Shown: piece by piece, positions 17,856 to 25,207 of the stretch | How positions within the stretch are numbered: position 1 is the first letter of the stretch | Layout of the letters: every line of letters begins with the position of its first letter | IMG/VR virus record: IMGVR_UViG_3300009104_001680 | Coordinates: 1 to 29,429 of that record | Direction: 5' to 3' (one strand) | Source: a virus | DNA length: 29,429 nt | Program-made: the position numbers and the translations under genes | Notes under the pieces: generated by a model | Seen by the model: the letters and a program-made list of their open reading frames with translations, nothing else | Told to the model about the DNA's origin: nothing | Databases searched by the model: none

Positions 17856-18626
17856 ATGCAAGCTATAATTGCTCCTGAGAGTTGCCCTTCTTGTAGGACA
17901 GCTTTGGAGTGGCGGTCTGACTTACTCTACTGTAATAATGACTTATGCGGAGCACAGGTATCCAAACGGCTTGAACACTGGGGCAAGACCTTAAAGATTA
18001 AAGGACTTGGACCTCGTACGATAGAAAAGTTGGAAGTAGAAAATCTCTATGAGTTATACGATTTAACCGAAGAGATGATTATAGAAAGACTTTCCTCTGA
18101 AAAATTGGGTGAGAAGCTCTATATGGAACTTCAAAACTCTAAAACCGCATCTATGAATGCGGTGTTACCGGCTTTCAGTATACCTTTGATCGGAAAGTCT
18201 GCAACTGAGAAACTATCAAAGTATCTTACATATATATTTGAACTAAGAACTGATAAGTGTCAAAAGGCAGGACTAGGACCAAAGGCAACTGAAAATTTAA
18301 TGCATTGGTATGAGTTAGAATTTATTCCTTTTTTACAAGATTTACCTTTTGATTGGAAATTCGAAGAGGCACAAACTGTGAGATATAGTAGAGGAACAAT
18401 TTGTATTAGTGGTAAACTTACAAGTTTTAAAACTAAAGCACAAGCAGAAGATGTTTTAACTCGAAAAGGATATATAGTAAAAAATAGTCTTACCAAGGAT
18501 GTATCCATTTTAGTGAATGAATCCGGTATAGAGTCTGCAAAGACAAAACAAGCCCGAGAAAAGGGCATTAAAATTATAACTAATCTACTAGATTTTATAG
18601 GAGAAATCAATGGCGACGTTGCCTAA
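17856..18626 (+). CDS. NAD-dependent DNA ligase, C-terminal subunit (Zn finger, HhH, BRCT)
   Basis: 256 residues supplying what the upstream gene lacks: a four-Cys zinc finger (Cys10, 13, 26, 31: ESCPSCRTALEW, YCNNDLCGAQV), helix-hairpin-helix DNA-binding repeats (LKIKGLGPRTIEKLE, about 47-61; further units to about 165) and a C-terminal BRCT domain (about 175-250: GTICISGKLTSFKTKAQAED...). Together the two proteins should reconstitute a full ligase. Its own promoter allows independent dosage of the DNA-binding half. It overlaps the next gene by 17 nt. Confidence 0.9.
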   Translation: MQAIIAPESCPSCRTALEWRSDLLYCNNDLCGAQVSKRLEHWGKTLKIKGLGPRTIEKLEVENLYELYDLTEEMIIERLSSEKLGEKLYMELQNSKTASMNAVLPAFSIPLIGKSATEKLSKYLTYIFELRTDKCQKAGLGPKATENLMHWYELEFIPFLQDLPFDWKFEEAQTVRYSRGTICISGKLTSFKTKAQAEDVLTRKGYIVKNSLTKDVSILVNESGIESAKTKQAREKGIKIITNLLDFIGEINGDVA

Positions 18627-19341
18627 GTGGACAGATGAGCGTACCGACGAGCTCACTAATTTTGTCGGTGATGAATCCCCAGTATCACAAGCTACTGTAG
18701 CAGAAGCTGCAGACCAGCTTGAGACTACTACACGGTCAGTTTCTAGCAAACTGCGAAAGATGGGCTTTGATGTAGAGCTTGCCTCTTCCAAAGCTACTAG
18801 CAAATTTACAGCAGATCAAGAAGCTACTCTTTCTGCTTTTGTCACAGACAATAGCGGTGAGTACACTTATGCTCAAATTGCATCTCATTTTGAAGACGGC
18901 GCTTTTAGTGCTAAGTCTATTCAAGGTAAGATTCTTTCCATGGAACTTACTGACCATGTTAAGCCTGCACCTAAGGTTGAAACTGTAAGGACTTATACTC
19001 CTGCAGAAGAAGATACCTTTGTGTCTATGGTTAATGATGGTGCTTATGTAGAAGCCATCGCTGAAGCTCTCGGCAAGTCCGTGAACAGCGTGCGTGGTAA
19101 GGCTATGAGCCTTCTGCGTTCTGGCGACATCGACGCTATCCCCCGTCAGGAGCACACGAAGAGCTCTGCGAAGGAAGACCCTCTTGCAGAACTTGGTGAT
19201 GTTTCCGATATGACAGTTGAAGCAATCGCTGAGACGATTGGCAAGACTGCTCGTGGCGTAAAAACCATGTTGACTCGTCGTGGTCTGACAGCATCAGATT
19301 ATGATGGAGCTGCAAAGAAGGAGAAAGCTGCCGCATCGTAA
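18610..19341 (+). CDS. tandem helix-turn-helix repeat protein
   Basis: 243 residues built of about four HTH-like units related to those at 2787, 3910 and 15704: ATVAEAADQLETTTRSVSSK (about 29-48), YTYAQIASHFEDG..SIQGK (about 80-100), AYVEAIAEALGKSVNSVRGK (about 139-158) and MTVEAIAETIGKTARGVKTM (about 198-217). Linkers are Lys/Thr/Ser-rich. Codons are richer in G+C than the neighbours, as for an abundant protein. Such an array could coat DNA as a nucleoid-like protein or read a long operator. It sits between the ligase and helicase genes and is followed by a terminator. Confidence 0.7.
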   Translation: MATLPKWTDERTDELTNFVGDESPVSQATVAEAADQLETTTRSVSSKLRKMGFDVELASSKATSKFTADQEATLSAFVTDNSGEYTYAQIASHFEDGAFSAKSIQGKILSMELTDHVKPAPKVETVRTYTPAEEDTFVSMVNDGAYVEAIAEALGKSVNSVRGKAMSLLRSGDIDAIPRQEHTKSSAKEDPLAELGDVSDMTVEAIAETIGKTARGVKTMLTRRGLTASDYDGAAKKEKAAAS

Positions 19342-19355
19342 GCAGTAATCTTTCT

Positions 19356-19395
19356 ATATAGCCGTGATGAGGGGTCATTGCGGCTATATTTTTAT
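19356..19395 (+). terminator. intrinsic terminator or attenuator before the helicase gene
   Basis: ATATAGCCG (19356-19364) pairs with CGGCTATAT (19381-19389), with an inner TGA/TCA pair in the 16-nt loop, followed by TTTTTAT. The helicase gene starts just after it with no promoter seen, so read-through or anti-termination is needed. Confidence 0.75.
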
Positions 19396-19406
19396 CGGGG
19401 GACTCA

Positions 19407-20759
19407 TTGAACTTAGCAAGTGCTTTTCTTAAGCAGGTATTAGAGCTGCAAGATTTTGAATCTTGGGCATCTGTGCGAAAGCAGTATCTACCCAGTGAAT
19501 ATCATAAGTTATTCACAGAAATAGATAAGCATTGTGAAAAGTTCCATAAGCTCCCGACCTTTGAGGATCTCAAGTACGAACTACGTGATAGTTCTACCAA
19601 AGAATTACTGTTCGCAGTAAATTCAATAGATACAGATGCTGATGCATATATGTTGCTTCAGTACCTAAAAAATGAGTACACTCAAAAAGAAATCCTTAAC
19701 TCGCTTGAGGATTATGTAGATAATTCTATGTCTTTTGAAGACGCAGAAGAATCTGTTGGTCATCTTCATCAGATAGTCTTGGACATCGAAGATAAAGTAG
19801 ACCTTCAAGACCCACAGGAGAGTATGCAACGTATTCCCCTGTTTGAGTCAGATGACGAAATCGGAAAGTACCTGCCTTTAGGGTTAAATACGGACCACGA
19901 CTTCGAAATCTCATTCTCCCCCCGAGATTTGATTTTGGTTGGTGGCCGCCGTGGGGCAGGGAAATCCATTACCTGTGCTAACATTGCTAATAATGTATAT
20001 GCTTCTGGGAAATCAGCTATTTATTTCACTATTGAAATGGATAGCCGTGCAATACTGCAACGGTGTTGTGCGATAGCTACCGAGATCCCGTTCTCTAGGC
20101 TAAAGAGTAAAAATCTTAGCATAGTAGAGTGGGAGAAGGTAGCGACCTGGTGGGCCAATAGGTACCAAGATAGTCAAGATAAGTTAACAGAGTATCGAGA
20201 ACATCGAGACTTTGAAAAACTCCATGATAATTTACGTTCTAACTGTGAGCTTCTCCCGACTCAACAGTTGGATGTAATTTATGACCCCTCTCTTACTATC
20301 TCAAAAATAAGAGCCGAACTTGATAAAAAAGTAAAAGGAAAAATGGATGTAGGCGTTATTATTGTCGACTATATCAATCAAGTTAAGCGCTCTTCTATGC
20401 CTTCAAGAAGTGGGCAGTACGATTGGACAGAACAGATAGAAGTTAGTAAAGCACTTAAGAGTATGGCTCAAGAATACGAAACCCCAGTATTTGCGCCTTA
20501 CCAAACGGACGCTAGCGGCGAAGCTCGATTTGCCAAGGGTATATTAGATGCTGCGGATGCGGCATATAGTATGGAACCTTGGTCACAAGAGGATCATTGT
20601 ATGACCTTTAACTGTGTAAAAATGAGAGCAGCCGCTATGCGTTCTTTTACCTCGACCATGAACTGGGAGACGCTAAAGATAGGACCTGATACCGCTTTAA
20701 ATCCGAAAGAAAGTGCAGATAATGACTTAAAAACGGGCGAAGAAATAGACGACATCTAA
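19407..20759 (+). CDS. DnaB-like replicative DNA helicase
   Basis: A 450-residue RecA-type helicase of the DnaB/gp41 class that unwinds the fork 5' to 3'. An N-terminal helical region (1-130, primase-interaction type) precedes the ATPase core: Walker A GGRRGAGKSITC (179-190), the TIEMDSRAILQR segment, and Walker B VIIVDYINQV (317-326) with Asp321. A conserved Gln in FAPYQTDASGEAR matches motif H3. TTG start with GGGGGA upstream. The nearby primase, polymerase and SSB genes complete the replisome. Confidence 0.88.
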   Translation: MNLASAFLKQVLELQDFESWASVRKQYLPSEYHKLFTEIDKHCEKFHKLPTFEDLKYELRDSSTKELLFAVNSIDTDADAYMLLQYLKNEYTQKEILNSLEDYVDNSMSFEDAEESVGHLHQIVLDIEDKVDLQDPQESMQRIPLFESDDEIGKYLPLGLNTDHDFEISFSPRDLILVGGRRGAGKSITCANIANNVYASGKSAIYFTIEMDSRAILQRCCAIATEIPFSRLKSKNLSIVEWEKVATWWANRYQDSQDKLTEYREHRDFEKLHDNLRSNCELLPTQQLDVIYDPSLTISKIRAELDKKVKGKMDVGVIIVDYINQVKRSSMPSRSGQYDWTEQIEVSKALKSMAQEYETPVFAPYQTDASGEARFAKGILDAADAAYSMEPWSQEDHCMTFNCVKMRAAAMRSFTSTMNWETLKIGPDTALNPKESADNDLKTGEEIDDI

Positions 20760-20768
20760 AAATAGTTC

Positions 20769-20797
20769 TTGACATTTTACGTTATTTTTAGTATAAT
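20769..20797 (+). promoter_or_regulatory. sigma70 promoter of the primase/polymerase transcript
   Basis: TTGACA (20769-20774), 17-bp spacer and TATAAT (20792-20797), with AAAATAGTTC upstream and GGAGG before ATG 20821. Confidence 0.87.
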
Positions 20798-20820
20798 ATA
20801 TGTAATTTCGTGGAGGCTTT

Positions 20821-21102
20821 ATGATTATAAAGGGAAGTATGAGGTATACTATGAGTGGCAGGAAAAGAACAACCATACGAGCGAAAAAAAGGCAGGTGGA
20901 GTTTATGCAGCTTCATTCCAAGAAAGAGCCTGTTCGTAGGGAAACTATAGACTACCCCTCAGTACCTTTGACCCCTTATAGACCACAGCCCAGAAACGAT
21001 TGGAAGTCAGAAGCTAGTTCTGAATATACCATTGCACCTGCATACAACAAGGGTGCATATCAAGTAATAAGCAAGGAAAATATAAAGGATATAGGTAAGT
21101 AA
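20821..21102 (+). CDS. conserved hypothetical phage protein, 93 aa
   Basis: Strongly basic N-terminal half (MSGRKRTTIRAKKRQVEF) followed by RRETIDYPSVPLTPYR and a C-terminal AYNKGAYQVISKENIKDIGK, a tail I associate with a conserved protein of T4-like marine phages. GTGGAGG upstream fixes the start; ATG 20851 is an internal alternative. The last segment suggests a nucleic-acid or helicase-associated role, but this is not established. Confidence 0.6.
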   Translation: MIIKGSMRYTMSGRKRTTIRAKKRQVEFMQLHSKKEPVRRETIDYPSVPLTPYRPQPRNDWKSEASSEYTIAPAYNKGAYQVISKENIKDIGK

Positions 21103-21110
21103 ATGTGATA

Positions 21111-21314
21111 ATGGCATTTTTACTTATTGTAATCATAGATGGAGAACCGGAAGATACCGCTAATATGTATTTCAGAGATATAAATAGGTGTAACTATTTT
21201 TCAGATAGGATTGAACGTGGCAGATACGGTCGATTTAGACGGGAGTCACAATATAAAGTAACGGCGTATTGTACGCCACGGATGGTAGCAGTGGGGACAC
21301 AATTTTGGGACTAG
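21111..21314 (+). CDS. hypothetical protein, 67 aa
   Basis: MAFLLIVIIDGEPEDTANMYF... has a short hydrophobic start and then an aromatic and Arg-rich part (FRDINRCNYFSDRIERGRYG) with two Cys. The start may be the GTG at 21105 or the ATG at 21111. It could be secreted or simply a small beta protein. Function unknown. Confidence 0.5.
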   Translation: MAFLLIVIIDGEPEDTANMYFRDINRCNYFSDRIERGRYGRFRRESQYKVTAYCTPRMVAVGTQFWD

Positions 21315-21481
21315 CAAGCGCAGAACAATTAGTAGTAAACTATAGGGAAATTCAACAGGATCTCACCGAATTAAATGGAGATGGAAATAGAGATAACAAT
21401 CTTGATTATGGGGAAGGTGAAAGCCCTAAAAAAGACTCTGGTTTGGAGCATATAGAAATTGACTCAGACCAAGGTTGTTGA
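21305..21481 (+). CDS. hypothetical acidic protein, 58 aa
   Basis: Chosen start is TTG 21305 (MGLASAEQLVVNYREIQQDL), after GTGGGGACA, since the codons upstream overlap the previous gene. Acidic low-complexity C-terminus rich in Asp, Glu, Gly and Asn. It ends directly against the primase ATG, so it is probably coupled. Function unknown. Confidence 0.5.
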   Translation: MGLASAEQLVVNYREIQQDLTELNGDGNRDNNLDYGEGESPKKDSGLEHIEIDSDQGC

Positions 21482-22309
21482 ATGAATGTAGAAACCTTAC
21501 TAGAGGATAGAAAAATTCCCTTCATGCCTAAAGCAGGAGACTTCGTTATACAATGTATAAATCCTGACCATGAAGATAAGAATCCTAGTATGAGAGTAGA
21601 CCAGATTACTGGTATATTCCATTGTTTTGCGTGTGGTTATAAAGGAAATTTGTTTCACCATTTTGGGGAAAGAACAAATCATTTACAACAAAAGCGAGAC
21701 TTTTTCAAGAAGAAAATTATACAGAAGCGCTCTGAAAATCTTGATTTGTCCTTTCCTCAAAATTCCATGCCTTATGTGGGTAATTGGAGAAATATTAAGC
21801 CTGAAATTTATAAAAAGTTTGAGGCTTTCCTTCACCACGGAGTAGATTATATAGGAAGAATAAATTTTCCTATAAGAGATATTTCGGGTAATATAGTTGC
21901 GTTTCAAGGGCGGCATACAGCAGACGGAAGGCCTAAGTATAAGTTTACGCCACCAGGGGCAAAGCTCCCTCTTTTTCCAGTTGTTGAGTGCATTAAAGGT
22001 TCAGTCATTGTAGTGGAAGGAATATTTGATATGATAAATCTTCATGACAAAGGACTTACGAACACTGTGTGTTGCTTTGGAACAAATAACTATAATGAGT
22101 CTAAGCTATCTCTGCTTAGAGCTCAAGGAGTAGAATATATAGAAGTATTTTTTGATGGGGATGAAGCGGGACAGAAAGCCGCAGAACCTTTAATAAGTAT
22201 GTGTGAGAAAGTTGGTCTCGTAGCTAGGAATATTCATTTAAAGAATACTGATCCTGGTGCACTTACGCAACCTTCAGTAGATAAATTGAGGAAAACATTA
22301 TATGGCTAA
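21482..22309 (+). CDS. DNA primase (CHC2 zinc finger plus TOPRIM)
   Basis: A 275-residue DnaG/gp61-type primase. The zinc finger is CHC2-like: Cys25 (IQCINPDHEDKNPSM, with His30) and Cys48/Cys51 (IFHCFACGYKGN). The TOPRIM domain has VIVVEGIFDMINLH (Glu178) and FFDGDEAGQKAAE (Asp224, Asp226) as metal ligands. It is shorter than bacterial DnaG and lacks the helicase-binding domain. It makes RNA primers for the lagging strand together with the DnaB-like helicase encoded upstream. Overlaps the polymerase gene by 8 nt. Confidence 0.9.
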   Translation: MNVETLLEDRKIPFMPKAGDFVIQCINPDHEDKNPSMRVDQITGIFHCFACGYKGNLFHHFGERTNHLQQKRDFFKKKIIQKRSENLDLSFPQNSMPYVGNWRNIKPEIYKKFEAFLHHGVDYIGRINFPIRDISGNIVAFQGRHTADGRPKYKFTPPGAKLPLFPVVECIKGSVIVVEGIFDMINLHDKGLTNTVCCFGTNNYNESKLSLLRAQGVEYIEVFFDGDEAGQKAAEPLISMCEKVGLVARNIHLKNTDPGALTQPSVDKLRKTLYG

Positions 22310-24575
22310 AGTTGCCTTAGTAGAAACTAAACCGAGTAGGACGGATTACAGAAAAGAGTTTGATGGTGCATTTGAGTTTGACCAATATCAACTCTGCTCT
22401 GATCCTTCAATTAAAAAAGTATTAAAAAGAGATTGTGATATTAGTTTAGATACTAATAGCTATGACTGGGTAATCCTAGTAGGTAGTGAATCTTTTAAAT
22501 ACTTTGTAAAGGGTGCTACATCTATAACCGAGTCGTCAGGCTCAAAAGTAGATAAAAAATTCTTACCTGTGATTAACCCTGCAATGCTTAAATTTAAGCC
22601 AGAAGTAAGAAAAACATGGGAAGCCTCTAAAAGTAATATAATTAAGCATATCGGTGGCGAAATCGAAGATGTAGTTATTGATGAAACCATTGCTTTCGGA
22701 ATTAAAAATACGGAAGGGTGCAATAAATATATTATGAAGGCTCTTCATAGTCCAAATCCGATAATTGCTCTTGACTCTGAGACTACTGGCTTATACCCTA
22801 GAGATGGGCATATGTTAGGAATTTCTTTATGTTTTGACGGGGTAAGTGCCGCATATTTAGACACGGACTGTTTTACAGATACAACCGAAAGGCTGCTTCA
22901 AGAGCTTTTTAATAGAAAAACAGTAGTATTCCATAATGCTAAATTTGATATGGCTTTCTTTGAGTATCATTTCAACTTTAAGTTCCCTAATTTTGAAGAT
23001 ACAATGTTACTTTCTTATCTTATTGATGAGAATCCTGGCAATCATGGACTAAAAGCACTAGCAATTAAGTACACTCCCTATGGCGATTATGAAAAGCCTA
23101 TGCACGAGTGGATGGACGTTTACCGCAAAGAACACGGTATACTTAAAAACGAATTTGATTGGGCATGCATTCCTTTTGACATAATGAAGACTTATGCAGC
23201 TATGGATGCCTTATGTACTTATTTATTGTTTGAAAAACTTAAAAAGATTAAAGAAAACCCCAAATTAAAGTGGGTATATGATAATATTCTTATTCCTGGC
23301 ACTCGATTTTTAACTGATGCACAGGATAATGGTGTGCCTTTTGACAAAAAAAGATTATATATGGCACAAGAAATAATGCAAAAAAATATTGATACAGCAG
23401 TAGACAAGCTGTATCAAAATCCGCGAATAACAGAATGGGAAAAAATTAATGGAAAAGACTTTAATCCTGCTTCTACTGTTCAGCTACGTTCCCTTCTTTT
23501 TGATACATTGGGTCTCAAGCCTACTGGAAAGAAAACAGGCACAGGTGCAAACTCAACGGACGCAGAAGTACTCGGAGAGCTTAGCCGACAATCTGAAGTT
23601 CCTGGACTTATCCTTGACATACGTCAACGATCCAAAATTAAAAATACTTATTTGGACAAAATCATACCGCAACTGGATAGAGATGGGCGGTTACGCACAT
23701 CGTTTAATCTTCATAGTACAACTAGCGGTCGCCTCAGTTCTTCTGGTAAACTTAATATGCAGCAGCTTCCTAGGGATAACCCTTCTGTAAAAGGATGTAT
23801 TAGGGCTGGATGGGGCAAAAGAATTGTTGCAATGGACTTAACAACAGCAGAAGTGTATGTTGCTGCAGTTCTTGCAGAAGATAAAGCACTGATGGAAGTA
23901 TTTCGTTCAGGAGGAAACTTTCATAGTAGTATTGCTAAAACAGTATTTAAACTACCATGTGAGGTAGAAGATGTAGATGCACTCTACAAAGATAAAAGAC
24001 AAGCCGCCAAAGCTGTTACTTTCGGTATCATGTACGGTGCGGGGCCAAAGAAAATTAGTGAACAAGTTACTAAAGATTCTGGCAATTATTTTAGTCCACA
24101 AGAGGCTAAGGAAGTAATTGATGATTACTTTCAAACTTTTCACAAATTACGTTCTTGGATTGATAACAATCAACGTTATATAGAACAGAACGGTTTTATT
24201 TATAGTTTCTTTGGTAGAAAGAGGAGGTTGCCAAATGTCAAATCTTCGGACGCGGGCATCAAGAGTCATAGCGTTAGGTCTGGTCTTAATTTTTTGGTGC
24301 AGTCTACTGCTTCTGATATTAATCTCTTGGGGGCTATAGATATGCATAGTTATATACTGGCAAATAATATGAAGGCTAGAATATTTGCTCTTGTACATGA
24401 TTCTATTCTGGCAGAAGTTCCAGATGAAGAAATTGATCATTATTCAGAACAGCTACAAAAATGTGTGCAGTTAGATAGAGGTATTAAAATTCCAGGTGCT
24501 CCTATTGGATGTGACTTTGAAATAGGAGGTGACTATTCAATGGGTAAATTTGAGAAACTGTATAATGATATTTAA
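22302..24575 (+). CDS. family A DNA polymerase with 3'-5' exonuclease
   Basis: 757 residues. The exonuclease domain shows ExoI ALDSETTGL (Asp158, Glu160), ExoII VFHNAKFDMAFF (Asp216) and ExoIII YAAMDALCTYLL (Tyr298, Asp302), so proofreading should be active. The polymerase has motif A IVAMDLTTAEVYVAA (Asp512, Glu517; the usual YSQI is changed to LTTA), motif B RQAAKAVTFGIMYG (Lys570, Phe574, Tyr578) and motif C FALVHDSILAEV (His699-Asp700). No 5'-3' exonuclease domain. Residues about 54-115 (VILVGSESFKYFVKGATSIT..., PVINPAMLKFKPEV) resemble the C-terminal half of a family 4/5 uracil-DNA glycosylase fold. Confidence 0.93.
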   Translation: MAKVALVETKPSRTDYRKEFDGAFEFDQYQLCSDPSIKKVLKRDCDISLDTNSYDWVILVGSESFKYFVKGATSITESSGSKVDKKFLPVINPAMLKFKPEVRKTWEASKSNIIKHIGGEIEDVVIDETIAFGIKNTEGCNKYIMKALHSPNPIIALDSETTGLYPRDGHMLGISLCFDGVSAAYLDTDCFTDTTERLLQELFNRKTVVFHNAKFDMAFFEYHFNFKFPNFEDTMLLSYLIDENPGNHGLKALAIKYTPYGDYEKPMHEWMDVYRKEHGILKNEFDWACIPFDIMKTYAAMDALCTYLLFEKLKKIKENPKLKWVYDNILIPGTRFLTDAQDNGVPFDKKRLYMAQEIMQKNIDTAVDKLYQNPRITEWEKINGKDFNPASTVQLRSLLFDTLGLKPTGKKTGTGANSTDAEVLGELSRQSEVPGLILDIRQRSKIKNTYLDKIIPQLDRDGRLRTSFNLHSTTSGRLSSSGKLNMQQLPRDNPSVKGCIRAGWGKRIVAMDLTTAEVYVAAVLAEDKALMEVFRSGGNFHSSIAKTVFKLPCEVEDVDALYKDKRQAAKAVTFGIMYGAGPKKISEQVTKDSGNYFSPQEAKEVIDDYFQTFHKLRSWIDNNQRYIEQNGFIYSFFGRKRRLPNVKSSDAGIKSHSVRSGLNFLVQSTASDINLLGAIDMHSYILANNMKARIFALVHDSILAEVPDEEIDHYSEQLQKCVQLDRGIKIPGAPIGCDFEIGGDYSMGKFEKLYNDI

Positions 24576-24792
24576 AAAAGTTAAATTCGTTAAAGATAAC
24601 GAAGAATATACATTAGATTGTCTCCCTAATACTGATATATACAAGTTGTGTAAATTATTGGACAAGGGCGGGGCAGAAAATATAAGAACATGCACAGTTT
24701 ACGAGACGGTCGATGATTTGTACATACAAGGACGTTCTACGCGTAACCTTTCCAGTGTTCCACCTACCCAGCGACAACTGGAGCTGTTCTGA
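24565..24792 (+). CDS. hypothetical phage protein, 75 aa
   Basis: MIFKKVKFVKDNEEYTLDCL followed by a mixed alpha/beta segment (NTDIYKLCKLLDKGGAENIR, TVYETVDDLYIQG). The ATG lies inside the end of the polymerase gene. The 3' end overlaps the next reading frame by up to 80 nt. It ends in PPTQRQLELF, which resembles the C-terminal QLxLF sliding-clamp-binding motif (Gln-x-x-Leu-x-Phe type). If real, this small protein would bind a beta clamp or its phage equivalent. Confidence 0.6.
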   Translation: MIFKKVKFVKDNEEYTLDCLPNTDIYKLCKLLDKGGAENIRTCTVYETVDDLYIQGRSTRNLSSVPPTQRQLELF

Positions 24793-25207
24793 TGGATTAC
24801 TACTTATAGAAAATCAAATAGTAGATGATCGAAATATGTCGGGAGATTCTTTAGGGCTAAGAAGAATACAGACTCCTCATAAGAATTTGTTACCTCTTCG
24901 AAGGTCTGTGTTGAATCTTACCGGCATAATTAAACAAAATACTTCTACTTTTATTGATTCAAAAGGCAGTCCGTTTATCTATGAAAAAACTGAATGGTTT
25001 AAATTGAGGTACTATAAAATTAAGAAAGTAGAAAAGAAAGGGATTGCTTCATTACTGTGGTTACATGGAGTTAGTAAATCTAGTGTTATACCTCGCCCAC
25101 CTCATACAGACATGAAGTGGGCAGGTATGTTATTATATAACGAGGCTCCCTGGCTTTTATACCAGTACGCGGAAGAAAAACAAAAAGACAGTAAACGGAA
25201 AGTATGA
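24713..25207 (+). CDS. hypothetical phage protein, start uncertain
   Basis: The conserved-looking part is DGLLLIENQIVDDRNMSGDS, SLGLRRIQTPHKNLLPLRRS and KWAGMLLYNEAPWLLYQYAE; I associate it with hypothetical proteins of T4-like marine phages. The frame opens at ATG 24713, but that start lies 80 nt inside the previous gene and encodes unlikely residues. GTG 24755 and ATG 24836 are other options, the last removing conserved-looking residues. A frameshift joining it to the preceding gene is possible. The 3' end overlaps the helicase ATG. Confidence 0.55.
   Translation: MICTYKDVLRVTFPVFHLPSDNWSCSDGLLLIENQIVDDRNMSGDSLGLRRIQTPHKNLLPLRRSVLNLTGIIKQNTSTFIDSKGSPFIYEKTEWFKLRYYKIKKVEKKGIASLLWLHGVSKSSVIPRPPHTDMKWAGMLLYNEAPWLLYQYAEEKQKDSKRKV

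Noticed and set aside
23449-23790. 113-codon hydrophobic ORF inside the polymerase gene
   Set aside because: Shadow of the conserved polymerase frame in an AT-rich region.
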